NCBI GenBank assembly: GCA_009693995.1
Contig: SHWA01000005.1
Coordinates: 1 to 54,990, forward strand
Origin: Alphaproteobacteria bacterium
GTDB lineage: Bacteria; Pseudomonadota; Alphaproteobacteria; SHWA01
Reading direction: 5' to 3'
DNA length: 54,990 nucleotides
Below the pieces are notes generated by a model. That model made no database searches. It worked only from the letters and a program-made list of their open reading frames with translations, and was not told the origin of the DNA. The position numbers were made by a program, and so were the translations under genes. Shown in pieces: positions 8,834 through 18,132 of the stretch. Positions within the stretch are counted from its first letter, which is position 1; the number at the start of each line of letters is the position of its first letter.

Positions 8834-8847
8834 TTGAGTTTTCTCAA
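8834..8847. promoter_or_regulatory. FNR/CRP-superfamily-like dyad TTGAGTTTTCTCAA
   Basis: Perfect TTGAG-N4-CTCAA palindrome in the intergenic region upstream of hemN, a classic FNR-family target. Confidence 0.6.
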
Positions 8848-8931
8848 TATGTTAAGGTTAATGTGCACAGTCCGTTGTAAGCCCTATCGACAGTCAGGGC
8901 CGGTACACCGGGCAGCGGAGAGAGGTGCCGA

Positions 8932-10097
8932 GTGATGGACCCGGCGCTGGTCACCCGCTTCGGTGACGCGCGCATCCCGCGCTACACCAGCTATCCGACC
9001 GCGCCCCATTTCCGCGCGCCTTTCACCGACCGGGACCTGCGCGCTCCTCGGCGTGGTGGAGGAACGGGCGCCGCTCTCGCTCTACCTTCACATCCCCTTC
9101 TGCGCCAGCCTCTGCTGGTTCTGCGGCTGCCACATGCGGGTGGTCAGGAGCGACGCCGCCATCGATGCCTACGTCGGGGCACTGGTCGCCGAGATCGGCC
9201 TGGTGGCGGCGGCGCTGCCGCACCGCGCGCGCATCAGCCATCTGCACTTCGGCGGCGGCACGCCGACCCATGTCGGCCCCGACCGCTTCCGCCGGATCAT
9301 GGCAAGCATCGGCCGCGCGTTCGATTTCGCACCCGAGGCCGAACGTGCCGTCGAGGTGGACCCCCGCACCCTGGATACGCCCATGATCGAGGCGCTGGCG
9401 GCGCACGGCGTCAATCGCGCCAGCCTCGGCGTGCAATCGCTCGACCTCCGCGTGCAGCGGGCGGTCAACCGGGTCCAGACCATGGCGGCGACCGAGGCCG
9501 CCATCACATCCTTGCGCGCTGCCGGAGACGACCGACCGCCTCGCCCGGTATCAGGCCACCGCGGGCCGGCTGGAGCGAGCCGGCTACCTGCCCATCGGCC
9601 TCGACCACTTCGCGCTGACCACCGACCCCCTGGCGCGGGCGTCGTCGGCCGGGCGGTTCCGGCGCAACTTCCAGGGCTACACTTCCGATTCGGCGACGAC
9701 GCTGATCGGCCTCGGTGCCTCGGCGATCGGCAGCTTCGACCACGCCTATGTGCAGAACACGACCGACATCAACCAATGGCGCAGCCGTGTCCTTTCGGGA
9801 CAGTTCGCGGTCCAGCGCGGCATCCGCCTCGACGCCGAGGACCGCGCCCGGCGCGCGCTGATCGAGCGGATCATGTGCGATCTGACCGTGGACGTGGCCG
9901 CCGTGGCCGCGCCCTTCGGCTTCACGGCGGCCGACTTCACTACCGCGCTCCTGGCGATCGAACGCGACGGGCTGGCACGGGTGGATGGTACCCGGGTCAC
10001 GCTTGCGCCTGCCTTCCGCCCCTTCCTGCGCACCGTCGCGGCCGCCTTCGACACCTATCTGTCGCCAGAGGGCGGCCGGCACGCCCGCGCCGTCTAA
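8932..10097 (+). pseudogene. hemN: oxygen-independent coproporphyrinogen III dehydrogenase, disrupted (two frame changes and internal deletion)
   Basis: Frame 1 N-term ALVTRFGDARIPRYTSYPTAPHF; frame 2 RAPLSLYLHIPFCASLCWFCGCH...VNRVQTMAATEAAITSLRAAG; frame 3 ETTDRLARYQATAGRLERAGYLPIGLDHFAL...FRRNFQGYTSDSATTLIGLGASAIGSFDHAYVQN...; DLIYGLP region absent. Confidence 0.85.
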
Positions 10098-10173
10098 GTC
10101 GAGGGGCGCACGCCGGGACTCATCCGTTGCCCCTCGGTTCGCTATAGTCCGCCCCGATCACAGGGGGTGGACC

Positions 10174-10950
10174 ATGGGACAGCGGCTCGCGGACGCCGTG
10201 GCAGTCGTGACCGGAGCCGGTTCCGGCATCGGCCGCGCGATCGCGCTCGCCTTCCTGCGCGAGGGCGCGCTCGTGCTCGGCATCGACCGCAACGCGGTCG
10301 GCCTGGGCGAGACCGGCGCGTGCGCCAGCTCCGACCGCTATTCCAGCCTGGTCGGCGACGTGGCCGACCCGAGATTGCCCGATACCCTGCAACGCGCGCT
10401 GGCCGCACGCGGTGGGCGCCTCGACATCCTGGTGAACAACGCCGGGATCGGCGGCAACGCCGACGCGGAGGAGACCACCGACGCCGACCTGCAGCGCTTT
10501 CTCGACGTCAACGTCCTCGGCCTCTTCCGCCTGTCGCGGTTCGCGGTCGGGATCATGCGCGGGCAGAAATCCGGCGTGATCCTGAACACCGCCTCGGTCT
10601 TCGCCCTGATGGGCGCGACGCGCTCCCCCGCCTATTCGGCGAGCAAGGGGGCGGTGACGGCCCTCACCCGCCAGATGGCGACCGACTACGGCCCGTTCGG
10701 CATCCGGGTGAACGCGCTGGCCCCGGGGCTGATCGACACGCCGCTCACGGCGGAGCGCATCCGCACCGAGGCCTGGCGGCGGCGCATCTGCATCGAGCAG
10801 ACGCCGCTCGGCCGCGCCGGCACGCCCGGAGACGTGGCCGGCGCCGCGCTCTTCCTCTGTTCCAATGAGGCCGCCTTCATCACCGGCCAGGTGCTGGTGA
10901 TCGACGGCGGCTGGGACATGTGCGGCTTTCCGCGCGAGCCCGGAACTTGA
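10174..10950 (+). CDS. SDR family oxidoreductase
   Basis: VVTGAGSGIGRAIAL, NNAGIGG, YSASKGAV, GWDMCGFPRE C-terminus. Confidence 0.92.
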   Translation: MGQRLADAVAVVTGAGSGIGRAIALAFLREGALVLGIDRNAVGLGETGACASSDRYSSLVGDVADPRLPDTLQRALAARGGRLDILVNNAGIGGNADAEETTDADLQRFLDVNVLGLFRLSRFAVGIMRGQKSGVILNTASVFALMGATRSPAYSASKGAVTALTRQMATDYGPFGIRVNALAPGLIDTPLTAERIRTEAWRRRICIEQTPLGRAGTPGDVAGAALFLCSNEAAFITGQVLVIDGGWDMCGFPREPGT

Positions 10951-11022
10951 CCGGGCGACCTCCTGCCAAAGACTCCCGACATGGGCTAGGCTCGCGCGCC
11001 CAACCGCCACCGAGCCCGCCTG

Positions 11023-11616
11023 ATGACCGACCTCCTGACCCTCGCCACCCTCGACGATCTGCTCCGCTTCATCGCGACCCACGGTGACGGCGTCTACCTG
11101 ATCGCGTTCACGTTCGCCTTCGCCCGCACCGGGTTCCTGCCGCCCCTCCTCGCCGGGTACGCGGCGCACAAGGGCGCCCTCGACCCGGCGGCGACCTTCC
11201 TGGTCTTCGCCGGCGGCAGTTGGCTCGGCGACGAGCTGCGGTTCTTCATCGGCCGGCGCTGGGGAGCGGCCATCGTCGCCCGGGTCAGGTTCCTGCAGCG
11301 CCCGGTCGAGATCGTCACCCGCGTGCTCGGTGCCTATCCGACCGGATTCATTCTCACCTACCGCTTCGCGCGCGGCCTGCGCACGGCGGCCGCCCTCGGC
11401 CTCGGCATGACAAGGATCGCCTGGAGCCGGTTCTCGCCGTTCAACGCCGTGGGCGCCGCCCTGTGGGCCGCGGTCTTCACCGGCGCTGGCTTCTCCCTCG
11501 GCCACCTGTCGGAGAAGCTCCTGGGCGAGGCGGCCAATACCGCGACCTTGGCCCTGCTTGCGGTCTTCCTGCTCGCCGGCTGGCTGATCAGCCGGCGCAT
11601 CCCGGCGGTGCGCTGA
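11023..11616 (+). CDS. DedA family/VTT-domain membrane protein
   Basis: GSWLGDELRFFIGRRWG, YRFARGLRTAAALGLG, multiple TM segments. Confidence 0.8.
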   Translation: MTDLLTLATLDDLLRFIATHGDGVYLIAFTFAFARTGFLPPLLAGYAAHKGALDPAATFLVFAGGSWLGDELRFFIGRRWGAAIVARVRFLQRPVEIVTRVLGAYPTGFILTYRFARGLRTAAALGLGMTRIAWSRFSPFNAVGAALWAAVFTGAGFSLGHLSEKLLGEAANTATLALLAVFLLAGWLISRRIPAVR

Positions 11617-11773
11617 ACGGCGGCGTCAGGAACGCGGTCGCGCGGCCTCCGTCACGCCGCTGAGATAATCAGCATAGGCCGCCTCGTATCCGGCTGCCGC
11701 TTCACCGGCACTTCGATCGCCTTGCACCGGAGCCCGTGCGACCGCTCCGCTGCCAAGTGCCATCATCTTCCTC

Positions 11774-12640
11774 TTGCGGCGGCTGCCGCGAGCGCCGGAG
11801 ATCAGCTATCGACCCAAGAGCACTTATGATGGCTACAGGATTGAACAGGGACACACCAACCTTGCGCAGGAGCTGGGATTGATCGACGAGATACCGCAGG
11901 CGGCAGTTGAGGCTTTGGAGTTTTACGTGTACCGGCTGGTGGACCCGCGCAACGGCAAGACCTTTTACGTTGGCAAAGGGTCCGGTCAACGCGCATTGCA
12001 GCACTTACGGGCGGCACTCAGAGACGCAGTGCCTTCCGACCCCTTAGACGACTGTATTCAAAAAATTCTAGCGTCCGGAAACGAGGTCACGGTGATTATT
12101 CACCGGCACGGGATGGACGAGCCGACAGCGCTGGCGGTTGAGGCGGCTCTCATCGACGCATATCCGGGCCTGACCAATCTCGTTGACGGCCACCGGGTCG
12201 AATTCGGCGCCGCCCCGCTTCCAGAGATAATTGAACGCTACGCTGCGCGCCCAGCGGAGATTCGAGTCCCTGCGATCCTAATCAGGATCGAACGGGAGTG
12301 GCACCCAAGTCTAAAAGCCGAACAGCTCTATGAGCGGACACGCCGCTACTGGGCATGCACCCCGGAGCGGCGGACACCGCCACCCACGCACGCCATGTCT
12401 GTCGCGCGTGGACTTATTCGCGAAGTCTATCGGATCACCGGATGGGAGAAATACCGTGACTGGCCGGCGGATCGTGATCCGTCCCGGCTCAGTACCGGCA
12501 GAGACAAGTGGAAACCCGGCCAGCTCAGGAGAGGTTTCGTTGGCGAGGTCGATGCAGGATTGTCGCACCTCCGGGGCTGCTCAGTCCGTTATCTCATGAA
12601 GCCCGGAGCTCAAAATCCGATCACCTACGTGAACTGCTGA
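11774..12640 (+). CDS. LEM-3-like GIY-YIG domain-containing protein
   Basis: EFYVYRLVDPRNGKTFYVGKGSGQRALQH...IIHRHGMDEPTALAVEAALIDAYPGLTN; C-terminal NPITYVNC; start uncertain. Confidence 0.75.
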   Translation: MRRLPRAPEISYRPKSTYDGYRIEQGHTNLAQELGLIDEIPQAAVEALEFYVYRLVDPRNGKTFYVGKGSGQRALQHLRAALRDAVPSDPLDDCIQKILASGNEVTVIIHRHGMDEPTALAVEAALIDAYPGLTNLVDGHRVEFGAAPLPEIIERYAARPAEIRVPAILIRIEREWHPSLKAEQLYERTRRYWACTPERRTPPPTHAMSVARGLIREVYRITGWEKYRDWPADRDPSRLSTGRDKWKPGQLRRGFVGEVDAGLSHLRGCSVRYLMKPGAQNPITYVNC

Positions 12641-13110
12641 CAGACGCCACCCTCGCCCCCAGTCAGAGAAACGCCAGGAAACGCAAGCTGCCGTCCCGGT
12701 GCTCAGACGTCCTGTCCTGAGCGAGTAATCCACCTGACAGGTGCCACCTTGTGGTTGACGGTTGGGCGCTTTGCGGACCGACGCTGTTCGACCCTGGGCC
12801 GAGCCACCCACAAATCCACAATGGCGGTGGCGAGGATCAGGTCGCCGTGCTTTCTGGTGCGCTCTGCATAGGTCGCCCGGCGACGAAGGGGGCCACGCAC
12901 TACAGAAAGCGGCGCAAAATCTGCTCCAATCGGCCAGGGGGTACTTACATTTTCTCCCTCGCGCGCTTTTCCACCCCCGCCGAGTGGGGACCACCGGTGT
13001 TCGGGCGTCGAGGCGTGTAAGGGGTCGCCCATCACGGGCCGTTGCCGTGCGCGTATCTGCAAGCCCGCGAAATCCCCGCGCTTTCTACCTATCCGCTGCC
13101 CGAACCGCTC

Positions 13111-13140
13111 AAGGGGTCGGCCATCCCTGGCCAACCCCTT
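13111..13140 (-). terminator. hairpin downstream of tRNA-Pro (possible terminator/processing element)
   Basis: Minus strand AAGGGGTTGGCCA-GGGA-TGGCCGACCCCTT: 13 bp stem with one G:U and a GNRA tetraloop; no U tract. Confidence 0.4.
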
Positions 13141-13147
13141 GATCTAT

Positions 13148-13225
13148 TGGTCGGAGCGAGTGGATTTGAACCACCGACCCCCAGTCCCCCAGACTGGTGC
13201 GCTAACCAGGCTGCGCCACGCTCCG
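13148..13225 (-). tRNA. tRNA-Pro (anticodon GGG), CCA encoded
   Basis: Minus strand CGGAGCGTGGCGCAGCCTGGTTAGCGCACCAGTCTGGGGGACTGGGGGTCGGTGGTTCAAATCCACTCGCTCCGACCA; full cloverleaf. Confidence 0.95.
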
Positions 13226-13276
13226 TGCGAGTGAGGAGGCCGACTATATCGCCGGGATCCAGGCCGCCGCAACCGG

Positions 13277-13726
13277 TCAGGCGCGCGCGCGGAGCGAGTC
13301 GCGGACTGCGGTCAGCTCGGCGGTGAGCGCCCGGAGCCGCCGCGCGCGGGGATCGGGTGGCGACGCGGCGGGCGGCGCGGCTTCACGGGCCGGCGGAGGT
13401 GGCGGCGGCGGTGCCTCCGGTGCTCCGCCCTCCGTCTCCCGCGCGCCCCGGCTGCCCTCGCGCAACAGCTTCTGCACGCCCTTGATGGTGTAGCCGTCGT
13501 CGTAGAGGAGGGCGCGGATGCGGCGCAGGAGCGCCACGTCCTCGGGGCGGTAGTAGCGCCGGCCGCCGCCCCGCTTCAAGGGGCGCAGCTGGGCGAAGCG
13601 CGTCTCCCAGAAGCGCAGGACGTGCTGCGGCACGGCCAGCTCGTCGGCGACCTCGCTGATGGTGCGGAAGGCCTTGGGCGATTTCACGACCGGCTGCCGG
13701 CCGTCGCCGTCGAGTGCGTCCACCAT
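13277..13726 (-). CDS. MerR family transcriptional regulator
   Basis: [69 protein letters not shown]; usual neighbour of ihfA in alphaproteobacteria. Confidence 0.92.
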   Translation of the reverse strand: MVDALDGDGRQPVVKSPKAFRTISEVADELAVPQHVLRFWETRFAQLRPLKRGGGRRYYRPEDVALLRRIRALLYDDGYTIKGVQKLLREGSRGARETEGGAPEAPPPPPPPAREAAPPAASPPDPRARRLRALTAELTAVRDSLRARA

Positions 13727-13733
13727 GTGCCCC

Positions 13734-14051
13734 TCAGCCGCCTGCCGCTGCCTTGGCCAGGCCGGCGTTGATGCGGTCCTTGAGCACGTGGGAGGCGCGG
13801 AACACCAGCACCCGCCGGGGCAGGATCGGCACCTCCTCCCCGGTCTTGGGGTTGCGGCCGATGCGCTGTCCCTTGCTGCGCACCGAGAAGCTGCCGAACG
13901 ACGAGATCTTCACCGTGCCGTCGCGCGACAACGATCCGGCGATTTCCGCCAGCACCGCCTCGACCAGGTCGGCGGACTCGTTGCGCGATAACCCGACCTC
14001 CTGGTAGACCGCTTCTGCCAATTGCTGCCGTGTGACTGTCGCAGCGGCCAT
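13734..14051 (-). CDS. ihfA: integration host factor subunit alpha
   Basis: [30 protein letters not shown]...[30 protein letters not shown]. Confidence 0.95.
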   Translation of the reverse strand: MAAATVTRQQLAEAVYQEVGLSRNESADLVEAVLAEIAGSLSRDGTVKISSFGSFSVRSKGQRIGRNPKTGEEVPILPRRVLVFRASHVLKDRINAGLAKAAAGG

Positions 14052-14143
14052 CGGTCGCCCCCCCCTGACCCGCCCGAAAGTCCGATACTGCCAGGAAAAG
14101 CTGGCTCATTTCAAGTAGATGACTGGCTCCAACGGGAACGATT

Positions 14144-15115
14144 CTACCAGCGCAGCAGGTTTGCACCCCAGGTGAAGCCCCCGCCCATGGCTTCCAGCAG
14201 CAGCAGGTGCCCGCGCTGGATGCGCCCGTCGGCCACCCCGGCCGCGAGCGCGAGCGGGATCGAGGCGGCCGAGGTGTTGGCATGGCGGTCGACGGTGACG
14301 ATCACTTTTTCCGCCGGGATGCCGATCTTGCGCGCGGTCGAATCGAGGATCCGCCGGTTGGCCTGGTGCGGCACCAGCCAGTCCACCTCGTCGAGCACCA
14401 GGCCGTTGGCCGTCAGCGCCTCCTCGACCACCGCCGACAGGTTGGTGACGGCGTGCTTGAAGACGTCGCGCCCGGCCATGCGCAGGTGGCCGACAGCGGC
14501 GCCGCTCGAGGGGCCGCCATCGACGTACAGGAGATCATGGTACCGCCCGTCGGAATGCAGGTGCGAGGAGAGCACGCCGCGGTCGCGCTTGTCCCCCTGG
14601 CCCTCCCCCACGCCGAGGACCAGCGCGCCGGCGCCGTCGCCGAACAGCACGCAGGTGCTGCGGTCGGTCCAGTCGAGGATGCGCGAGAAGGTCTCCGCGC
14701 CGATCACCAGGGCGGTTGCCGCCTGGCCGCAGCGCAGCATGCTGTCGGCCACGGCGAGCGCGTAGACGAATCCGGAGCAGACCGCCTGCACGTCGAACGC
14801 CGCGCCGCGGCGCATGCCGAGCGCCGCCTGCACCTTGGTCGCCGTCGCCGGGAAGGTGTCGTCGGGGGTGGCGGTCGCCAGCACGATCAGATCGAGGTCG
14901 CTGGCGCCGATGCCGGCGGCGGCCAGCGCCGCCTCGGCCGCGCGGGTGGCAAGGTCCGAAGTTCGCTCGCCCACGGCGGCGATGCGCCGCTCGCGGATAC
15001 CGGTGCGCTCGACGATCCACTGGTCGTCGGTGTCGACGATCCGGGCGATGTCGTCGTTGGTCATCCGCCGCTCCGGCAGATAGGCCCCGCAGCCGAGCGC
15101 GACCGACCGCCTCAT
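14144..15115 (-). CDS. fabH: beta-ketoacyl-ACP synthase III
   Basis: [53 protein letters not shown]. Confidence 0.95.
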   Translation of the reverse strand: MRRSVALGCGAYLPERRMTNDDIARIVDTDDQWIVERTGIRERRIAAVGERTSDLATRAAEAALAAAGIGASDLDLIVLATATPDDTFPATATKVQAALGMRRGAAFDVQAVCSGFVYALAVADSMLRCGQAATALVIGAETFSRILDWTDRSTCVLFGDGAGALVLGVGEGQGDKRDRGVLSSHLHSDGRYHDLLYVDGGPSSGAAVGHLRMAGRDVFKHAVTNLSAVVEEALTANGLVLDEVDWLVPHQANRRILDSTARKIGIPAEKVIVTVDRHANTSAASIPLALAAGVADGRIQRGHLLLLEAMGGGFTWGANLLRW

Positions 15116-16173
15116 GCGCCGGCCGCTGTCGCCGGCTTGGCCGGCGGCCCGGGAAAGGCGCGGCTGAGTTCCTCCATCACCTGGCGATTGTAGCCCTGGG
15201 CGGCGAGCCCGATGGCGAACTCGACCGCGGTCGAGAAGCCGAGCGCGTCGGTGCCGCCGTGGCTCTTGACCACGATTCCGTTCAAGCCGACCAGCATGCC
15301 GCCGTTGTAGAGACGCGGGTCGAACTTGCGCCGGAGCGCCCCGATCGCGCCGCGCACGAAGAGATAGCCGACGCGGTTGAGCCACGAACTCGCGAAGGCC
15401 TGGCGCAGGAACTGGCTGTACATCTTCACGGTGCCTTCCAGCACCTTGAGCGCCACGTTGCCGGTAAAGCCGTCGGTGACCACGACGTCGACCGCGCCGG
15501 CCATCATCTCGGTTCCCTCGACGAAGCCGCGGAAGTCGATCGGCAGCGTGCCATCGCGCAGCCGCGCGGCCGCGGCCTGGACGCGCTCGTTGCCCTTCAG
15601 CTCCTCCACCCCGACGTTGAGGATGCCGACGCTCGGCCGTTCGATCCCGAGCAGCAGGCGGGCAAACACCTCGCCCATCACGGCGAACTGCACCAGGTTC
15701 TCGGCCGAGCACTCGATGTTGGCGCCGAGATCGAGCATCACATAGGGCCCGCGCTGGGAGACCAGCTTGGAGCAGATCGCCGGACGGTCGATGCCGGCCA
15801 TGGTGCGCAGCACCACCTTGGCCATGGCCATCAGGGCGCCGGTGTTGCCAGCCGAGACCACGCCCGCCGCGTCGCCCTTGTGCACCGCCTCGATGGCGAG
15901 CCGCATGCTGGAATCGCGCCGCTGACGCAGTGCGGTCGAAGGCTTGTCCTCGCCCAGGACGACCGAGGCCGCGTGCCGCACGGTGACGGCATCGGCCACC
16001 CGCGGGTATTTGGCGAGCAGACCGGTCAAGGTCGGCTCGTCGCCGAACAGCAGGAACCGGACGTCGGGATGGCGACCGCGCAGCAGGTCGATGCCGGCAA
16101 TCACCATGTCCGGCGCCTGGTCACCACCCATGGCGTCGAGTGCGATCACCAGTGGCTGCCCGGCTGTCGACAT
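15112..16173 (-). CDS. plsX: phosphate acyltransferase PlsX
   Basis: [58 protein letters not shown]. Confidence 0.95.
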   Translation of the reverse strand: MSTAGQPLVIALDAMGGDQAPDMVIAGIDLLRGRHPDVRFLLFGDEPTLTGLLAKYPRVADAVTVRHAASVVLGEDKPSTALRQRRDSSMRLAIEAVHKGDAAGVVSAGNTGALMAMAKVVLRTMAGIDRPAICSKLVSQRGPYVMLDLGANIECSAENLVQFAVMGEVFARLLLGIERPSVGILNVGVEELKGNERVQAAAARLRDGTLPIDFRGFVEGTEMMAGAVDVVVTDGFTGNVALKVLEGTVKMYSQFLRQAFASSWLNRVGYLFVRGAIGALRRKFDPRLYNGGMLVGLNGIVVKSHGGTDALGFSTAVEFAIGLAAQGYNRQVMEELSRAFPGPPAKPATAAGA

Positions 16174-16209
16174 CAGCGGATACCCCGCCTCTGCCTCGGC
16201 ACGACGGAT

Positions 16210-16395
16210 CTAGGCCCCGCTTTCGACGGCGACCACCTCGCGCCCGTCATAGTGGCCGCAAGACGAACAGACGTGATGCGGGCGCTTCAGCTCGCCACAA
16301 TTGGGGCACTCCGCCCGCGGGTTGGGTTTGAGAGCATGGTGAGAGCGCCGCATGTCGCGGCGCGACTTGGAAACTTTCTTCTTCGGAACAGCCAT
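16210..16395 (-). CDS. rpmF: 50S ribosomal protein L32
   Basis: [55 protein letters not shown]. Confidence 0.97.
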   Translation of the reverse strand: MAVPKKKVSKSRRDMRRSHHALKPNPRAECPNCGELKRPHHVCSSCGHYDGREVVAVESGA

Positions 16396-16469
16396 AGTTG
16401 CGCATCCCTTCGGCCACTGCGCTTTAGGCGGAGGTTAGTATCGGAAATGGGCCCACCCGGCAAGCCCGC

Positions 16470-17011
16470 TCACCCGCCCCGCCGCCGTCCTGGCCAATCC
16501 TTCAGGCGTTCGAATGCCGGCGCCCTGGCAGTTTGTGTCGGCTCCTGCCGCCCCTCCTCCGGCGCGGGCAGATCGGGCCGGCGCGGATAGGGGTCGATCA
16601 TGGCGCCCAGCAAGTCGGCGGCCAGATCGCCGAGGTCGACCCGCTCGTTCACCAGCGGCTCGGGCGGATCGCCCTCGCCCCAGTGCAGACTGAATTCGCC
16701 GTCCTCTGCTACGTCGCGGCGGAACTCGCAGGCGAACTCGTCCACCAGGACCGACGTCACCGGCTCCAGGGTCACCACGCAGGTCTGCTGCACGGTCGCC
16801 TCGACCCGAAGGTCGACCCGCAGCCCGTGACCGGTGCGCAGCACGCGCCCGCCCACGTCGAGCCGGTCAAGGGCACCCAGGGCGAACCGCCGTGCCAGCG
16901 CCGTGCATTCGCCCGCGGTTGCACGCAGGACCACTTCGAGCCCCTCGGCCGGCACGTCGGCGACGCGAAGGGAGCGGGAAAACTCGGGCTCGGGCAGCGC
17001 CTTGTCGGGCA
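16470..17011 (-). CDS. DUF177 (YceD-like) protein
   Basis: MPDKALPEPEFSRSLRVADVP...QQTCVVTLEPVTSVLVDEFACEFRRD...LGDLAADLLGAMIDPYPR; upstream of rpmF. Confidence 0.88.
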
Positions 17012-17014
17012 TGG

Positions 17015-17620
17015 TCACGCCTCCGCATCCGCCAGCGGCGCTGGAAACCGGCAATTGCCCGCGAGCAGCGCCGCCACCGGTTCCGCCGCCAACAGCGCCC
17101 GCGCCCTCCTGGCATAGCCCGCCACGGCGAACGCCTGGGGCCCCGGCGGTGAGGGGTCGCCGTAAAGATTGCGCTGCAACGCCGTGGCGAGCGCGGTGTC
17201 GTCCGCGGCGATCGCCGCCAGGTACGCGCCACGGCGGCCATTGAAGCCGGCGGCCATCGCCTTCACCTGCTTGCCGACCCCGAGATCGCCCACACCGGCC
17301 TCGCGCACCGAGCGGTCCATGTCGTCGAACATCAGGTCGAGCAAGGCCTGGCCGGTTGCCTGCGCGACCGGCCCGGCGCTCTGCAACCGGTCCAGCACCA
17401 GGAAGACATGCAGCGCCAGGCAGTCGAAGCGGCCGTTCCAGGTGTCGGGAACCGAAAGGGCGGCGAAAAACGCCGGCGCACGGGCCTGGGTCAGAATCTG
17501 CCCGTAGAGCCCTTCCGCCGCCGCCCGAGCCGGGTTGCGCCGCCACCAAGCCGCCCCCGCCACGCCGCCTCCGTTGACAGTACCTTGCGAACGCCCCCAT
17601 GTTACAAGATGACCGACCAC
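17015..17620 (-). CDS. ubiquinol-cytochrome c chaperone family protein
   Basis: LYGQILTQARAPAFFAALSVPDTWNGRFDCLALHVFLVLDRL...MFDDMDRSVREAGVGDLGVGKQVKAMAAGFNGR. Confidence 0.85.
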   Translation of the reverse strand: MVGHLVTWGRSQGTVNGGGVAGAAWWRRNPARAAAEGLYGQILTQARAPAFFAALSVPDTWNGRFDCLALHVFLVLDRLQSAGPVAQATGQALLDLMFDDMDRSVREAGVGDLGVGKQVKAMAAGFNGRRGAYLAAIAADDTALATALQRNLYGDPSPPGPQAFAVAGYARRARALLAAEPVAALLAGNCRFPAPLADAEA

Positions 17621-17643
17621 GGTGCGACTGGCGAAAACGACCC

Positions 17644-18123
17644 ATGACCGATCGACCTACAACCCACGGTCTGCGGCCGCTCCTGGCGGGGATTGCGCTC
17701 GGGGTGACCATGCTCGCGTCCGGCTGTCAGCCGATGACCAATGTCGCGGGACAGTTGCCCGAGCCCGAGCGGGTGGCGCAGATCCAGTCGGGGGTCTCCA
17801 CCAAGAACGACGTGCGTCAGATGCTCGGGTCGCCATCGAACGTCGGCACGTTCGACGATGCGGTCTGGTATTACATCTCGCGCAAGACCGAACAGCTCGC
17901 CTTCTACGAGCCCAAGGTCCTCGAGCAGACCGTGATCGCGGTCCAGTTCGACAAGCAAGGCCGGGTGAGCGACATCGGCCGGCTCGGCCTCGACGAGGCG
18001 CGCGCGCTGGAGCTAGAGGACCGCATCACGCCGACCCGCGGCAAGAAGCTCGGCTTCCTCGAGCAGTTCTTCGGCAACATCGGCCGTTTCACCGACAAGA
18101 CCGGCGCCAAGGGCTACAAGTAG
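17644..18123 (+). CDS. bamE: outer membrane protein assembly factor BamE (SmpA/OmlA)
   Basis: Lipoprotein signal LASGCQP; IQSGVSTKNDVRQMLGSPSNVGTFDDAVWYYIS. Confidence 0.9.
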   Translation: MTDRPTTHGLRPLLAGIALGVTMLASGCQPMTNVAGQLPEPERVAQIQSGVSTKNDVRQMLGSPSNVGTFDDAVWYYISRKTEQLAFYEPKVLEQTVIAVQFDKQGRVSDIGRLGLDEARALELEDRITPTRGKKLGFLEQFFGNIGRFTDKTGAKGYK

Positions 18124-18132
18124 CCGGCCGGC

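Noticed and set aside
12703-13134. 143 aa minus-strand ORF between GIY-YIG and tRNA-Pro
   Set aside because: Arg/Pro-rich, no motif, competing ORFs in other frames; may be non-coding or degenerate
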